Shown here one piece after another: positions 34,453-45,043 of a stretch of DNA of 64,000 nucleotides. Each line of letters opens with the position of its first letter. Within the stretch, counting starts at the first letter, position 1. This DNA comes from Ananas comosus. Its lineage: Eukaryota; Streptophyta; Magnoliopsida; Poales; Bromeliaceae. Position numbers and translations under genes: made by a program. The stretch is from assembly GCF_001540865.1 (NCBI RefSeq), contig NC_033621.1, forward strand, positions 16,761,225 to 16,825,224. The letters are read 5' to 3'. The notes beneath the pieces were generated by a model. That model was not told the DNA's origin. It did no database searches and worked only from the letters and a program-made list of their open reading frames with translations.

Positions 34453-34612
34453 GTGTACCGGTACACGAGAAAGTGTACCGGTACACTTCCTGCGAAACAG
34501 CCCAACCCGAGCCTCGGGTTGGCAGAAAACCTAATGTGTACCGGTACAACCATCAAGGCGTACCGGCACAAATTCTGTACCGGTACAACCATCAAGGCTG
34601 TACCGGTACACA
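34453..34612. repeat. GTACCGGTAC cluster
   Basis: Five exact words plus one gtaccggcac; accatcaagg spacers recur. Confidence 0.92.
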
Positions 34613-34886
34613 GCCTGGCTGAGGCTAATCCGAGGGCTAACCAAAAATCCAACTTTTTAGATTTTGGTACACCACTTCAAACCACAATTCTCGGGACTCG
34701 AACCATGGGTCGGAACACTGTCTACGATCCTTCAGAAAGTCTGAGATGGCTCGTCACACAGATCAAACACTCGAACCTCGCAATTTGCAAAGGTCCAGTG
34801 CGTCACATACACCCATCCTAAAAAGAACTTACATGTAGCCATATGAGAACACGCTAGAAAGCATACGTACAAACCTCAGAACTCCA

Positions 34887-35396
34887 TCAGAAAAAGCTAA
34901 CGGGATAGTGCTCCAGCAAGGCGCTCTCCAGCTCCCACGTGGCCTCTCGCTCTCCGTGGTTGCTCCAAAGGACCTTTACATACGGAATGTCCCGATTCCG
35001 CAGCTTCTTCACCTCGCGAGCCAAAATCTTCACGGGTTGCTCCTCGAAGCTCAGATCCTCGCGCAGCTCCACTGGTACAGCATCCAAAACATGAGCTGGA
35101 TCATGAATGTACCTCCGAAAGACCGATACATGAAAGACGTTGTGCACGCCGGATAGGTTCGGTGGTAGAGCAAGTCGATACGCTACCGGACCTATACGCT
35201 CCAAGATCTCATACGGTCCAATGAAACGGGGGCTCAACTTTCCCCGAATCCCGAATCTCTTGATTCCTCTAGTTGGCGAGACCTTCAAGAAAACATGGTC
35301 TCCAACTTGGAACTCCAAGTCTCGCCGTCGTCGATCGGCGTAGCTCCTCTGTCTACTCTGCGCCGTCAAAAGTCGCTCCCGAGCAATTCGAACCTT
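34887..35396 (-). CDS. Ty3/gypsy polyprotein C-terminus (integrase C-term + chromodomain-like)
   Basis: The minus-strand frame is open from the gap edge to the stop at 34887. Visible are RSYADRRRRDLEFQVGD and HVFLKVSPTRGIKRFG, KLSPRFIGPYEILERIGPVA, YRLALPPNLSGVHNVFHVS, then HDPAHVL and VLWSNHGEREATWELES. This is the integrase C-terminal barrel followed by a chromodomain-like tail, as in Tekay/Del-type chromoviruses. Integrase inserts the cDNA, and the tail is thought to steer it to chromatin. The frame is intact, unlike the related remnant at 16990-17400. The N-terminal part is lost in the N gap, and the stop lies 80 bp from the 3' LTR. Confidence 0.88.
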   Translation of the reverse strand, partial: KVRIARERLLTAQSRQRSYADRRRRDLEFQVGDHVFLKVSPTRGIKRFGIRGKLSPRFIGPYEILERIGPVAYRLALPPNLSGVHNVFHVSVFRRYIHDPAHVLDAVPVELREDLSFEEQPVKILAREVKKLRNRDIPYVKVLWSNHGEREATWELESALLEHYPVSFF

Positions 35397-35821
35397 NNNN
35401 NNNNNNNNNNNNNNNNNNNNNNNNNNNNNNNNNNNNNNNNNNNNNNNNNNNNNNNNNNNNNNNNNNNNNNNNNNNNNNNNNNNNNNNNNNNNNNNNNNNN
35501 NNNNNNNNNNNNNNNNNNNNNNNNNNNNNNNNNNNNNNNNNNNNNNNNNNNNNNNNNNNNNNNNNNNNNNNNNNNNNNNNNNNNNNNNNNNNNNNNNNNN
35601 NNNNNNNNNNNNNNNNNNNNNNNNNNNNNNNNNNNNNNNNNNNNNNNNNNNNNNNNNNNNNNNNNNNNNNNNNNNNNNNNNNNNNNNNNNNNNNNNNNNN
35701 NNNNNNNNNNNNNNNNNNNNNNNNNNNNNNNNNNNNNNNNNNNNNNNNNNNNNNNNNNNNNNNNNNNNNNNNNNNNNNNNNNNNNNNNNNNNNNNNNNNN
35801 NNNNNNNNNNNNNNNNNNNNN
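35397..35821. other. Assembly gap (425 N)
   Basis: The run of N interrupts the Ty3 pol. The sequence to the right is unrelated to the element. Confidence 0.98.
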
Positions 35822-36179
35822 TAGCGGACCACTAGAATCCGACACACACACTAACCTGACTACTCCTACAATCCTGGAATTGCCCTCCTCGTACAGTGTG
35901 GGGTAATTAGGGTGTAGCCTATCCTTACCCCTACATTAACCTATATATTCTATGAATCTGTGATTATTATTATTGACCCGAATTAGTAAAACCCGACCGC
36001 CAACCCGGGTTGCTCAATAATAACTATCACCCAACCCAGCAATGTCATTTTCATTACCGTTCGGAGCGGGAGAATCTCTGGTTATAATTCAGTCTCAAGA
36101 AAATAGAAAAGAAAAAAAAGAGAGAGAAGAATAAAAAATACGTACGGCGTAGCGCGCCCATTGATATGATCATATTTTA
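35822..36179. other. Unclassified intergenic sequence
   Basis: No gene or repeat recognised. A short A/G-rich tract lies at about 36098-36140. Confidence 0.4.
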
Positions 36180-36534
36180 TCCTTTTTTAAGTTTTTTTAG
36201 GGACACCAAAGCATCAAAGAATGAAACGGGGGGACACCAAATTTTACATAGTTTAACAGGAGGACACCAAAGTAAAAATAGAAAAGCTATCGAAAAAGCA
36301 ATTATAAAGTAATTTAATATATGTTTTTTGAAGTCTGTGGGTAGATCTAAATAGTTTATAAGTGAAATGATGGGAAATTAAAATTGAAATAGTGACTAAA
36401 TTCTTTTTTTTATTATTTTAACTATTCTTTTTCTCTTTTTTTCTTTAATGTCCCCCGTTTAACTATATAAAATTTGGTGTCCTCCCGATTCATTTTTTGA
36501 TGCTTTGGTGCCCCCCAAAAAACTTCAAAAAGGA
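36180..36534. mobile_element. Inverted-repeat MITE, 355 bp
   Basis: The left arm (tccttttttaag..gggacaccaaagcatcaaa, 36180 to about 36262) is inverted at about 36450-36534 (tttgatgctttggtgcccc..cttcaaaaagga). The 7-bp flank tatttta is present on both sides (36173-36179, 36535-36541). No coding capacity. The superfamily is not assigned. Confidence 0.75.
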
Positions 36535-37269
36535 TATTTTATTATCGGATTTGATTATCTAAGAAATACGTTTAACTAAATTTTAATTGATGTAATTAAT
36601 CATATAAAAATTCTAAAAATTATTTTTACCCTACATATTTGGCGGCATCGACGGTTTAACGCATGTTAAAGGCGGGTTGCAAGCGATCTATTACACGAGA
36701 AGGTGCAGTGGCGGAGATAGGGGAGTACTACGCTACCGTCTTAGCGTTTATTTGACGTGGCCGTCACCGTAAATCCGTCGCCTTTTTTCCGTCTCCTTAC
36801 TTGCTTCCTTGCTCGCCTGTTCAAAGGCCGGGTGCAGCGGGTAAGAAAAGGCGAGTCGTGGTAGATATATACATTTATTGATGCCGGAAAGACCGGGGGT
36901 TAAGCGCTATTATTATGAGCGGACACTAAGCAGGCAACGCAACGCGGAGAGAGAGAGAAAGAAACCGCTGTTCTTCTCTCTCCTGTTCCCCCGATTAAGA
37001 TAGAGAGAATAGAAGAAGAAACGGTCCCGCTAGAGCTAGACTAGCTAGAAAAAAGGAAGCCACAGCAGTAGATTATTTCTTTCCATCCAAGGAGAGAAAA
37101 ATCGGGGTAAGAAAATTTTAAATTTAGAGACGTCTACGTCTTTAAGCCATGAAACGAACGGACTAGCGCTCTTTTTTCACTTCGGTTAACTAAATAATAA
37201 TAATAATAATAAAATACTACCAAAGAAGAAGAAAGAACTTTAAATAAACTGAAAGTTAGTAAGCAACGT

Positions 37270-37299
37270 CTAGCCTAGCCTAGCCTAGCCTAGCCTAGC
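37270..37299. repeat. (CTAGC)6 pentanucleotide repeat
   Basis: Six exact tandem copies. Confidence 0.95.
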
Positions 37300-37329
37300 G
37301 CCTGCAATTAAGAACACACAACAGCTTTT

Positions 37330-37920
37330 TCGCTAGTTTACCGCCTAGTCCTCTCCTCTTACCTTCTGCCCGTGGCGGCGACGCGCTTGTTGACGCCGGA
37401 GAAGCCCTCATGGCGTTGGGCGTTGGAGACGAGGTCTACGATGGCGCTGAAGGCGGAGTTTGTTGTTCTAGTGCGGCGGCGACGGCTGTAGCGGACGCTG
37501 TTAAGGGCGGAGGGGAGAGCAAGGGGAAGGTGCTGGAGGAGGAGGACGCAGTGGCGAGGGCGTGGGGATCAAGGCTGTCTTCTTGGACGATCATCGCGGT
37601 GCCGTAGCCGCCTCGTCGGCGTCGACCGCAGCTTACCCGGCTCGGCCACGCGCCGCACGGCCTTCTCCCACCCCGACAGACGCCCCAAGGTCACGTCCAC
37701 GCCCCGCTGTAAGACGCCGCGGGTGGCGATGGGCCTCGCGGTGCGGACGCCGAAGCTGATGTTCCGGCGGCCCTCCCTCCGGTAGCGGGCGCGGTTGGGG
37801 GAGCAGTCCCGGCTGTTCGAGGCGGCGTAGACTCGGCAGACCTCCCGGAGAAGAAGACGCGGACTCCTGCCGTAGAAGAAGCACAACCTTTGAGGCTTAC
37901 GCTCCTACTACGCCCAACCA
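37330..37920. other. GC-rich ORF-bearing island, possible exon
   Basis: It is sharply more GC-rich than its AT-rich surroundings and open for 60-105 codons on both strands. On the minus strand an open stretch runs from about 37886 to 37569 (RNISFGVRTARPIATRGVLQ is within it), and a GTAAGAGG donor-like site follows at about 37364. Upstream, 36940-37110 has 5'UTR-like CT/AG-rich sequence with a GGGGTAAG donor-like site on the plus strand. I recognise no protein family, and the two strands give conflicting hints. It may be a gene's first exon or a decayed gene. Confidence 0.25.
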
Positions 37921-38029
37921 ATTATAACCAAAAGTCCGGCACGAAAAACAGAGAGCGGAAAAGAAAAACAAAACAAAAAATATTAGTCCAAAAGTGCATA
38001 CTTACATAGCGTATAATAATCCACGATAA

Positions 38030-38610
38030 CTTCTTTAAAGTTTAATTTTTAAGTGTAAATTTTTAAATTAAATTTAAAATTATAAAGCAAATATAAAATT
38101 TAAATTTGAAACTAAAGTTTTAACTTAAACTTTTTAACTTAAGTTAATATAATCTAATAAAGTTTTTAAGTTTAAGGAAACTCAAATTATAAATTTAAGA
38201 TTAACAACTAAGTTTTAAATTTAAGTTTGAGTTAAAAACTTGAGCCTCAAGTTTTCGTTTAAAATTTAAAATTTAAAAGTTTTAACTTTAAGTTCAAATC
38301 TAAAACTTAAGTATATAGTTAAGCTTAAGTTTAAAAATCAGGTTTATAATTAAAGTTTAAATCTAAAACTAAAGTTTATATTTTAAATTTAAATTAATTT
38401 TAAAATTTAAATTAATTTTAATTTTAAATTTTAAAAATAAAATTAAGTTCCAATTAAGTTTTAAATTTGAATTTAAATTTTAAATTTAGGTCTAAACTTA
38501 AGTTTTAAGTTTGTTTTTTAATTTTAAGATTTAAGTTTGAATTCATAAAACTAATTTATTAATTAATTTCAAATTAAATAAAATTTACGTTTAAACTCTA
38601 TTAACCCCCA
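38030..38610. repeat. AT-rich degenerate repeat tract
   Basis: About 580 bp built almost only of variants of aagtttaaatttaaa and ttaagtttaa, with no coding potential. Confidence 0.75.
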
Positions 38611-41600
38611 CCACTTAACAGCGCTAGACTTAACGTCGCTTTTAATCCGAGCGATTGTTTAGACGGCATGCGTGCCCTTGTGTTCTTTGCAGATTTGGTA
38701 ATCGTCTATCGTGACTTTTATTTTGATTATATATCTATATGGTTATGACATATATGTTGTACAGAGATTTTCCACGTTGCTAGTGGGAAACTATTGTATT
38801 TTATTTATGTGAGCACTACGGTCAGGTCATATATGTTTTACAGGGTATTTTAGCGATTGAAGGTGATCATGTCAGGTGGCCCGTCCTCTACGATGTCAGG
38901 TGGCTCATCCTCTACGATAAATAGGGTATTAAAAGAATAGAGCTAATCTTTGTTGCCGTTGCTCACACCTCCCGACCCGATAATTTTGCTCATCAGAAGC
39001 TGCCCATGGCAGTAATTGCTATTGCTGGATAAGTAATTCAGATGGGCTCCGTACTCGTTTTCTTGGTAACTTACATTCGCCTCATTCATTTATTCACGTA
39101 TTATCCTTGATGGTGATGATACGGAGGTTTGATTGAAAATCCTTTACTCATGCGTAACATATTATACGTAGTTGATTGATGTTATTCAGATTTTTTATAG
39201 ATTGGCATGGTTGACCGAGCTTTCACGTCAGTTCAGACATGATCGGAGTGTAGACTAGGGATATTTTTTAGACTACCCAGTAACTGTACTATTATAATAT
39301 AACTTATCGGATAAAAATCTCACCGTGAGTCTTCTCTCGCTGAGCGAGTTCCTAGTTTCATCGGTTTATTTCGTATGATATAATGACGTTCGATACAAAC
39401 TACGGTTACTAGTTTGTCTAGTATTATTAATAATTGTTACGCAGGAGTCATGTTTGACTCGTATTCACAACACATTGGAACGTCAGATTTGGGTGCCGGT
39501 GTTACCTAGTATCCACCAGATATAGGCTGTGGTAGGTTAGGTGGCTCGTGTTTTATAAAGTTTGATAGGGATTAGGAGGGATAACTAGGGCTCTATTTTC
39601 CTGGTGTGGTTGGTTACCTTTCAAATGAACTGATTTAAGTCAAACTCCTTAATCGTCTATGACAGAGGTCCTCGATGGTTAGTGGATCTACAGATAGTCA
39701 TGTAAATCGTTCTTATTTGCGTCCCAAGTCATTAATTAATGTTGATCGTTCTCTAGTTACAATATTGGTATGTAAGGGTCAAATGATTGTCTAATGTCGT
39801 ACAATTGATCTTCGATTAAATGAATAACTGTATGATCTATCAGGTCACACAAACTTCTTGATTTAGGAGGAGTTTAAGTTGTTGCTTCATTAAAGTTGAG
39901 GGTCGTCTATCTCATGTCGATGTGGTCCTCTTTACTCGCGATTTTTAGAGCTTTTTAGTCGTTCTTTGGACGATCCTGGTAGGCTTTAGACCTTTGCATT
40001 TTTTTGTCGTCAGCCGATTGTTTTTAGGTTAAAGTAGATTTAACTACGCGAATGGATGTGAGTCTGTTGTTAGCTGGTGAGTGCGTGGGAGTGGAAGTTT
40101 AGTTCTTTCTTTTTGTTTCTTTAGGATTGGGGTTTGTCCCTAATACGATCTTATCTTTAACTTTATTTTTTGAATTACTTTCATGGTAAGTTATGTTTAA
40201 AGTTCAAATTCAAGGTTTAAGTTAGTTGATTGGAGAGTTAGATCAATCTTCGAAGAGGTTTTGTTGTTCTTCACTGACGTTTAGGTGGTTTGTAGGTCAA
40301 TGTTGTGACGATCTTCTTGGCCTTCTTTTTTAAATTGTTTTTTTAGACTACTTTCAGGGTAAAGTCGAGTAATCGGGTTTTATAAAGTTAAAGTAAGTTT
40401 AATTGGAACTAAGGTCGATCTTTCTTACCAGGTGTCCGAAAGGAAGGAGTCGATTTAGTGCTTGTTCTGGGTTTTACGTTGATCTTCGAGGTGGAGTTGG
40501 CTTTTTAGGATCGAAAATAAACGACGTTAACGATGATGATGACGAGGTTGATATCAAAAGATCGATCGTTCCATTTCTTATACCTCCTACCCCCCTCTTC
40601 TACCCTTAATTCCAGAGATCCTACATCCCCTCACTTTTCTCACTCACATCTCACACCTCCTCGATAAATATTTCCTTTACTCACTTATCTTACTCGTAGC
40701 CTAGTTTCTCTAATTTGGACAAGGAGTCATTTTTATAAGCTAAAGCTCGTAGGTCTTAGTGTAAACCCACAGATTTTCCGAACTTAGTCGTAACTTTTGT
40801 ACTTTACCCGCAAGTGACTCTTCGAATTTGGTCAGCTTGGACGTAACTTAGGTTAGTTTGATGAAAGGTACACAGTTGTGAGAAACTATGCGAGTCTTTA
40901 CTAAGTGGTTGAGTTAAAGCCAGACGATGTCATTGAAAGAGCAGACTTTTTTCTCAGCTTTACTGAAGGCATTGAGGATATCGAAAGATGACACTTAAAC
41001 CCGCGGGCCAAGAAGAGAACCCGCGACATTCGACGACCGGTCTTGAAATCAAAACCGTCTAAAATCACGAGGTCTAAGCAGAAGCATAAATAAAGCGGGG
41101 TTTTACTGAAGCTGAGCCGGCTTGCGGGATATCTATATAACTAGTCGTCAACTATAATACTAGTAAGACTGTTGATACAAAGATCTTGTAGTGTCTTTAA
41201 ACTTAACTTTTAAAACTTAAGTCATTACATTCTATGGGTGATGAAGGATCGTTATAAAACCACAATTAGAACAATAAGAAGTAATAACTATCTTAATATA
41301 CCCTACTTAGTTTAAAGTATTAGATTTTTATAAAGACATCCTAAAGATAATTAGGATGGTTCTATCACGTTTGAATATGTGAATCTCAATTAAATATGTA
41401 CAGGGAGATTTCTATAGTTTAACGTTTATATAGGATCGTTAAATTCACTAGTTTAAAAAAGGACTTTTTTAAAATTACACAACTAAAAACAGGGAGTTCA
41501 AACAGGAACAATCAAGTTATAAATAAAAATTATTTATTGATCAATTCCTGGACGCGAAGCGCCGCCCATCATTTTAAATGTGATTTTATGTCATCATTTA
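38611..41600. other. Unclassified 3-kb block
   Basis: No convincing ORF, LTR boundary or known protein. It contains a 24-bp tandem duplication at 38869-38916 followed by ataaataggg, a short pyrimidine-rich stretch at 40580-40660, and mildly AT-rich sequence. Confidence 0.4.
38869..38916 (+). repeat. 24-bp tandem duplication before a TATA-like site
   Basis: Two copies of atgtcaggtggc(cc/tc)(g/a)tcctctacg in direct succession, then ataaataggg at 38917-38926. This looks like a promoter-proximal enhancer repeat, but no downstream gene is recognised. Confidence 0.45.
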
Positions 41601-41609
41601 TTATTTGTT

Positions 41610-41612
<3 letters not shown>

Positions 41613-41644
<32 letters not shown>
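41613..41644. repeat. TA microsatellite
   Basis: About 16 TA units, 120 bp before the LTR at 41762. Confidence 0.95.
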
Positions 41645-41648
<4 letters not shown>

Positions 41649-41956
41649 GACTCGTCTCGCTGGTCTGGCATAGCCGGTCATCTTGTCATTCAGACTCCGG
41701 CATAGCCTATCACTTTGTCTTTCCGGCTCTCGCTCAGTCGAGACTCATCTCACACTTCCAGTGTAACACACTGGACCTTTGCAAATTGCGAGGTTCGAGT
41801 GTTTGGACTGTGTCCTGAGCTTTTCCAGATTTTCTGGTGGGTCGTTGACAGTGTTCCGACCTATGGTTCGAATCCCGAGAATTGTAGTATTTTATGTAGC
41901 GCTAAGGTCACTAAAAAGTTGGACTTAGCCTACTCTCGGATTGCTTTCAGCACAAG

Positions 41957-42116
41957 GTGTACCGGTACACTTGTGATGGCTGTACCGGTACACACTTTGT
42001 ACCGGTACGCGCTTGATGGTTGTACCGGTACACTTGTGGCAGATTACTAACCCGAGCCTCGGGTTTGCGTTTTCGTAGGATGTGTACCGGTACACTTTCC
42101 CGTGTACCGGTACACT
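41957..42116. repeat. GTACCGGTAC cluster
   Basis: Five exact gtaccggtac words plus one gtaccggtacg variant in the context of U3, about 200-350 bp from the LTR start. Confidence 0.93.
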
Positions 42117-44267
42117 TGGGCAGTTTTCGAACAGTTCGAACTGCAGGGGTGTTTTTGCATTGTTGCAACTCTATAACATACCCCACGCCCCCTTTGGTGT
42201 TCCCTGAGCTTGGAGGCAGGGAGAGCAAGGTAAGGGAGCTCTCTTTTCTCCCTCTTTGTTTCCCTTTGATTTATGTTGGATTTTTGAAGATTAAACTCTC
42301 CTTTTGCTCTCTTTTTGCATTTTGGTGGCTTTTCCTCCATGGGAGAAGTTTGGGCTTGGTGTTTGGAGCTTGTAGAAGGGTAGGAGCTCAACCCTAGCTG
42401 ATTTCTAGGGTGGTTGGGAGCTTCTCTTGAGGTTAGTTGCTTACTAATTCCCTTTTGATCATGATTTTTGTATACAAACCCTAGAAATGGGTATCTAGGG
42501 TTTGTTTTGGGGATTTTTGATTAGAGGCTTTTGAAGCCCAATTGATCTTATTAGAACCTTTATCTAGGTTGGATTGGAAGGGATCTAGCTTCCATTTGGA
42601 GCTTAAAAGGGATTTTCTACACTTAGGTGAGATTTTAGCCCTTTTTGCCTTGATGGTTAATGTTTGAGTTTTGGGTTGTTCGTTTCGTTTGAGTAACCCT
42701 CGTTTTGATGCTTCTAGGGTACTAGGAGCCTTGTGGGCACCTCCGTTCGGCGAAACGAAGGTTTCGATTTTGGTGGGTTTGGCCTCACCAAATGAAACAA
42801 AATTCTCTTATGATGGTTTTATTTATCGTAAAATGAAAATGCATGCATATTCATGCTAGATAGATCAATTGTGAATTTTAGAATGCTTAAAATACGCACG
42901 TTATGTATAATGTACTTTCGAACCTCTATATAGTAGAGAGTTTTCATGTTGGGCTAGGGGCCTACGGTTAGCATTCTTACAATTGATTGAGATCATGTTG
43001 CATATGGTACATATGGCATATAGATTACACTCTTGGACTTAGAACGCATGATTGACGTGGTTGGACATATCGACATTAAGCGACATAGGCTAGAGTGTAT
43101 ACAAATAGTGAGCTAATGTCATAAAGCGGCATTAGGCTTGGATTAGATATGGGTTTAGCAAGCTAATGTCATAAAGCGGCATTAGACTTGATGGGTATGC
43201 AAATTGCATGTGCAAGTTATTATTATGAGAATTATGCCAAGTTAATAGTCGCATTGGGATGAACTTACATGTAGCCATATGAGAACACGCTAGAGAGCAT
43301 GTGTATTAATCTATTGTTGATAGAACAAGCTAACGCCTTAAAGAGACATAAAATGTGAATTGAGCTTAGATTATAGCAATGTTTAAGTGTCATAAAGAGG
43401 TACTAAACATAGTGAATGTGGGAACTTCACCTTGAGTTTTGGACTTAGTAAAGCCAAGGTCATTGACATTGAATTATCGAACGGTTAAACCTTCACTTGA
43501 GGCATAGACTAGACACTGGGGTTGCTAGTGTGCATTTTCATGTTAGAGACATGATGACTGTTGAGTTGCATTTCCATGTTGGAGACATGACGATTGGACT
43601 ATTGAGGTTTTGACCATGCTTGCTTGCTTGCCATTTGTGCTCATACGCACATGCTTGTGAGGGTCGCTCCCCACAAGCCGGCACTCCGGAGTTAGCCTAC
43701 GCGACTTATGTTCGCCCGTGCGGTATCGAGTAGCCTACGGGGCCTGGAGGGATAGACTCATTCCTAGAGTGGGAATGCTGGAGCTACCACTGGCACTTAG
43801 GCGGCACAAGCCGGACTACACCCGTGTAGATCCTGAATGAGATTGAACCAGAATACTAAACAACAAGTTGACAATCACTACTAGATAGGTTATAGTGGTC
43901 GGATTTTCTTGACATGCTATGGCATAGGGTTGGACTCTTGGGATATTTAGTGTACTTGACATTATCGCTTATTGCATTGTAGTACACCTTGCTGCCAGGA
44001 TAGTACATACTAGATATGTAGTGGGCTCTAGAATATATATCACACTTTATAGCATTACTTGTTGCATCACGACACATTGTTTAAGTTTTGGGCATATTGG
44101 ATCATGTAGAGTAGATGTACTCCATGTTGACATTCAGAATACTTGTGGCATAGTAGAGTAGCATTTTAATTTCATGCTTCAATTACTGTTGATATTATCT
44201 ATTATCATTATTTGCTCGTTTGGGGCCTAGTGGTGCGTTTTGGTGCAGGTCAGTAATTGCCCACTGG

Positions 44268-44286
44268 GAACTATAAATTATAGTTC
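44268..44286 (+). promoter_or_regulatory. Conserved LTR hairpin with TATA core
   Basis: GAACTATAAATTATAGTTC in sense orientation: nine-base arms around one A, including ctataaat. It is preceded by gtcagtaattgcccactgg. It could serve as a TATA box or an RNA hairpin. Confidence 0.6.
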
Positions 44287-44707
44287 TCACGCCCCCTGTT
44301 TTATGTTTTCTTTCAGTGCCTTCCACTCCGGGAGAGGCTCGGGATCGCGGGAAAGGTTTCGCCTCGAGTTAGCCATCGAGGGTCTTGGCGTTAGGTGGTC
44401 CACCTCTCTTTTGTTTTCTTTCGGAGAGGTTGTGAGAGTTTTGTACCTGATTATAGAGACCACCCTATTTTTGTATCTTGAGACTTATGATGTATCAGTT
44501 TACTTTATGCTTAGTAGTATGATTTTCTTTTGATTCTACCTAATATTAGAACCTAGCTATATACTTGCTCTGATATCTCTAGTTGTAGATCTTCTCATGC
44601 TTTACTCTTCCGCTTTTGTGTAGACGCCTTATATGTGTAGACATATGGCGGGTCTGGGCGCGCACCGGGCGGGCCTATGCCGGGTCCCGGGGCGTGACAG
44701 ATTAATT

Positions 44708-44720
44708 TGGTATCAGAGCC
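44708..44720 (+). promoter_or_regulatory. Primer-binding site for initiator tRNA-Met
   Basis: TGGTATCAGAGCC, complementary to the 3' end of plant initiator tRNA-Met, 8 bp after the LTR end. It primes minus-strand cDNA synthesis. Confidence 0.93.
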
Positions 44721-45043
44721 TAGGGTTGAGTCTTAGCGGACCTAGCGAACCTTAGGCCGGTTGGACTATAGAAATTAGACTCGTGAGAGACGAGGTCTAT
44801 TTAACTTATGAGCGAAAGTATTATGATTGGGTTTTCTTTGATAACTCCAAAAATGTTGGAGTTGAATCGAAGTGTATGGCTTCTAACTTCGTGGAGGGTT
44901 ACGTTGGCGGCCGACAACGTAACATCAGGAGTTAGTAGATGGGACACTTCTTTACTTTCACATGATTTGGGGTGTGGTTATTTGAGCGGGGTTGCGATAG
45001 CGTGGGTTATATTAACTTGCGCTTTTATGATGTTGTAGTGTTG

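Larger units (their letters stand above)
32322..34807 (-). mobile_element. Ty3-type 3' LTR, minus orientation
   Basis: TGTCACGCCCCGGGACC...GTGCGTCACA, 2486 bp. It is followed on the right by tacacccatcctaaaaag, the reverse of a polypurine tract, and by integrase coding sequence on the minus strand. It is therefore the 3' LTR of a minus-strand element. It contains the hairpin 32748-32766, the conserved block from about 33241 and the palindrome cluster 34453-34612. The 5-bp flank acaag (32317-32321) has no visible partner because the other end lies beyond the gap. Confidence 0.92.
41762..44699 (+). mobile_element. Ty3-type 5' LTR, plus orientation
   Basis: TGTAACACACTGGACC...GGGGCGTGACA, 2938 bp, followed 8 bp later by a tRNA-Met primer-binding site and then gag, so it is the 5' LTR. 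The palindrome cluster (41957-42116), conserved block (about 43633-43690) and hairpin (44268-44286) appear in the order U3 to 3'. The left flank tccag (41757-41761) is the candidate target site; no partner copy is visible. Confidence 0.93.

Noticed and set aside
38611..41600. Possibility that this block is reversed or complemented LTR sequence from elsewhere in the window
   Set aside because: Test words of the LTR ends in reversed and complemented form were not found.
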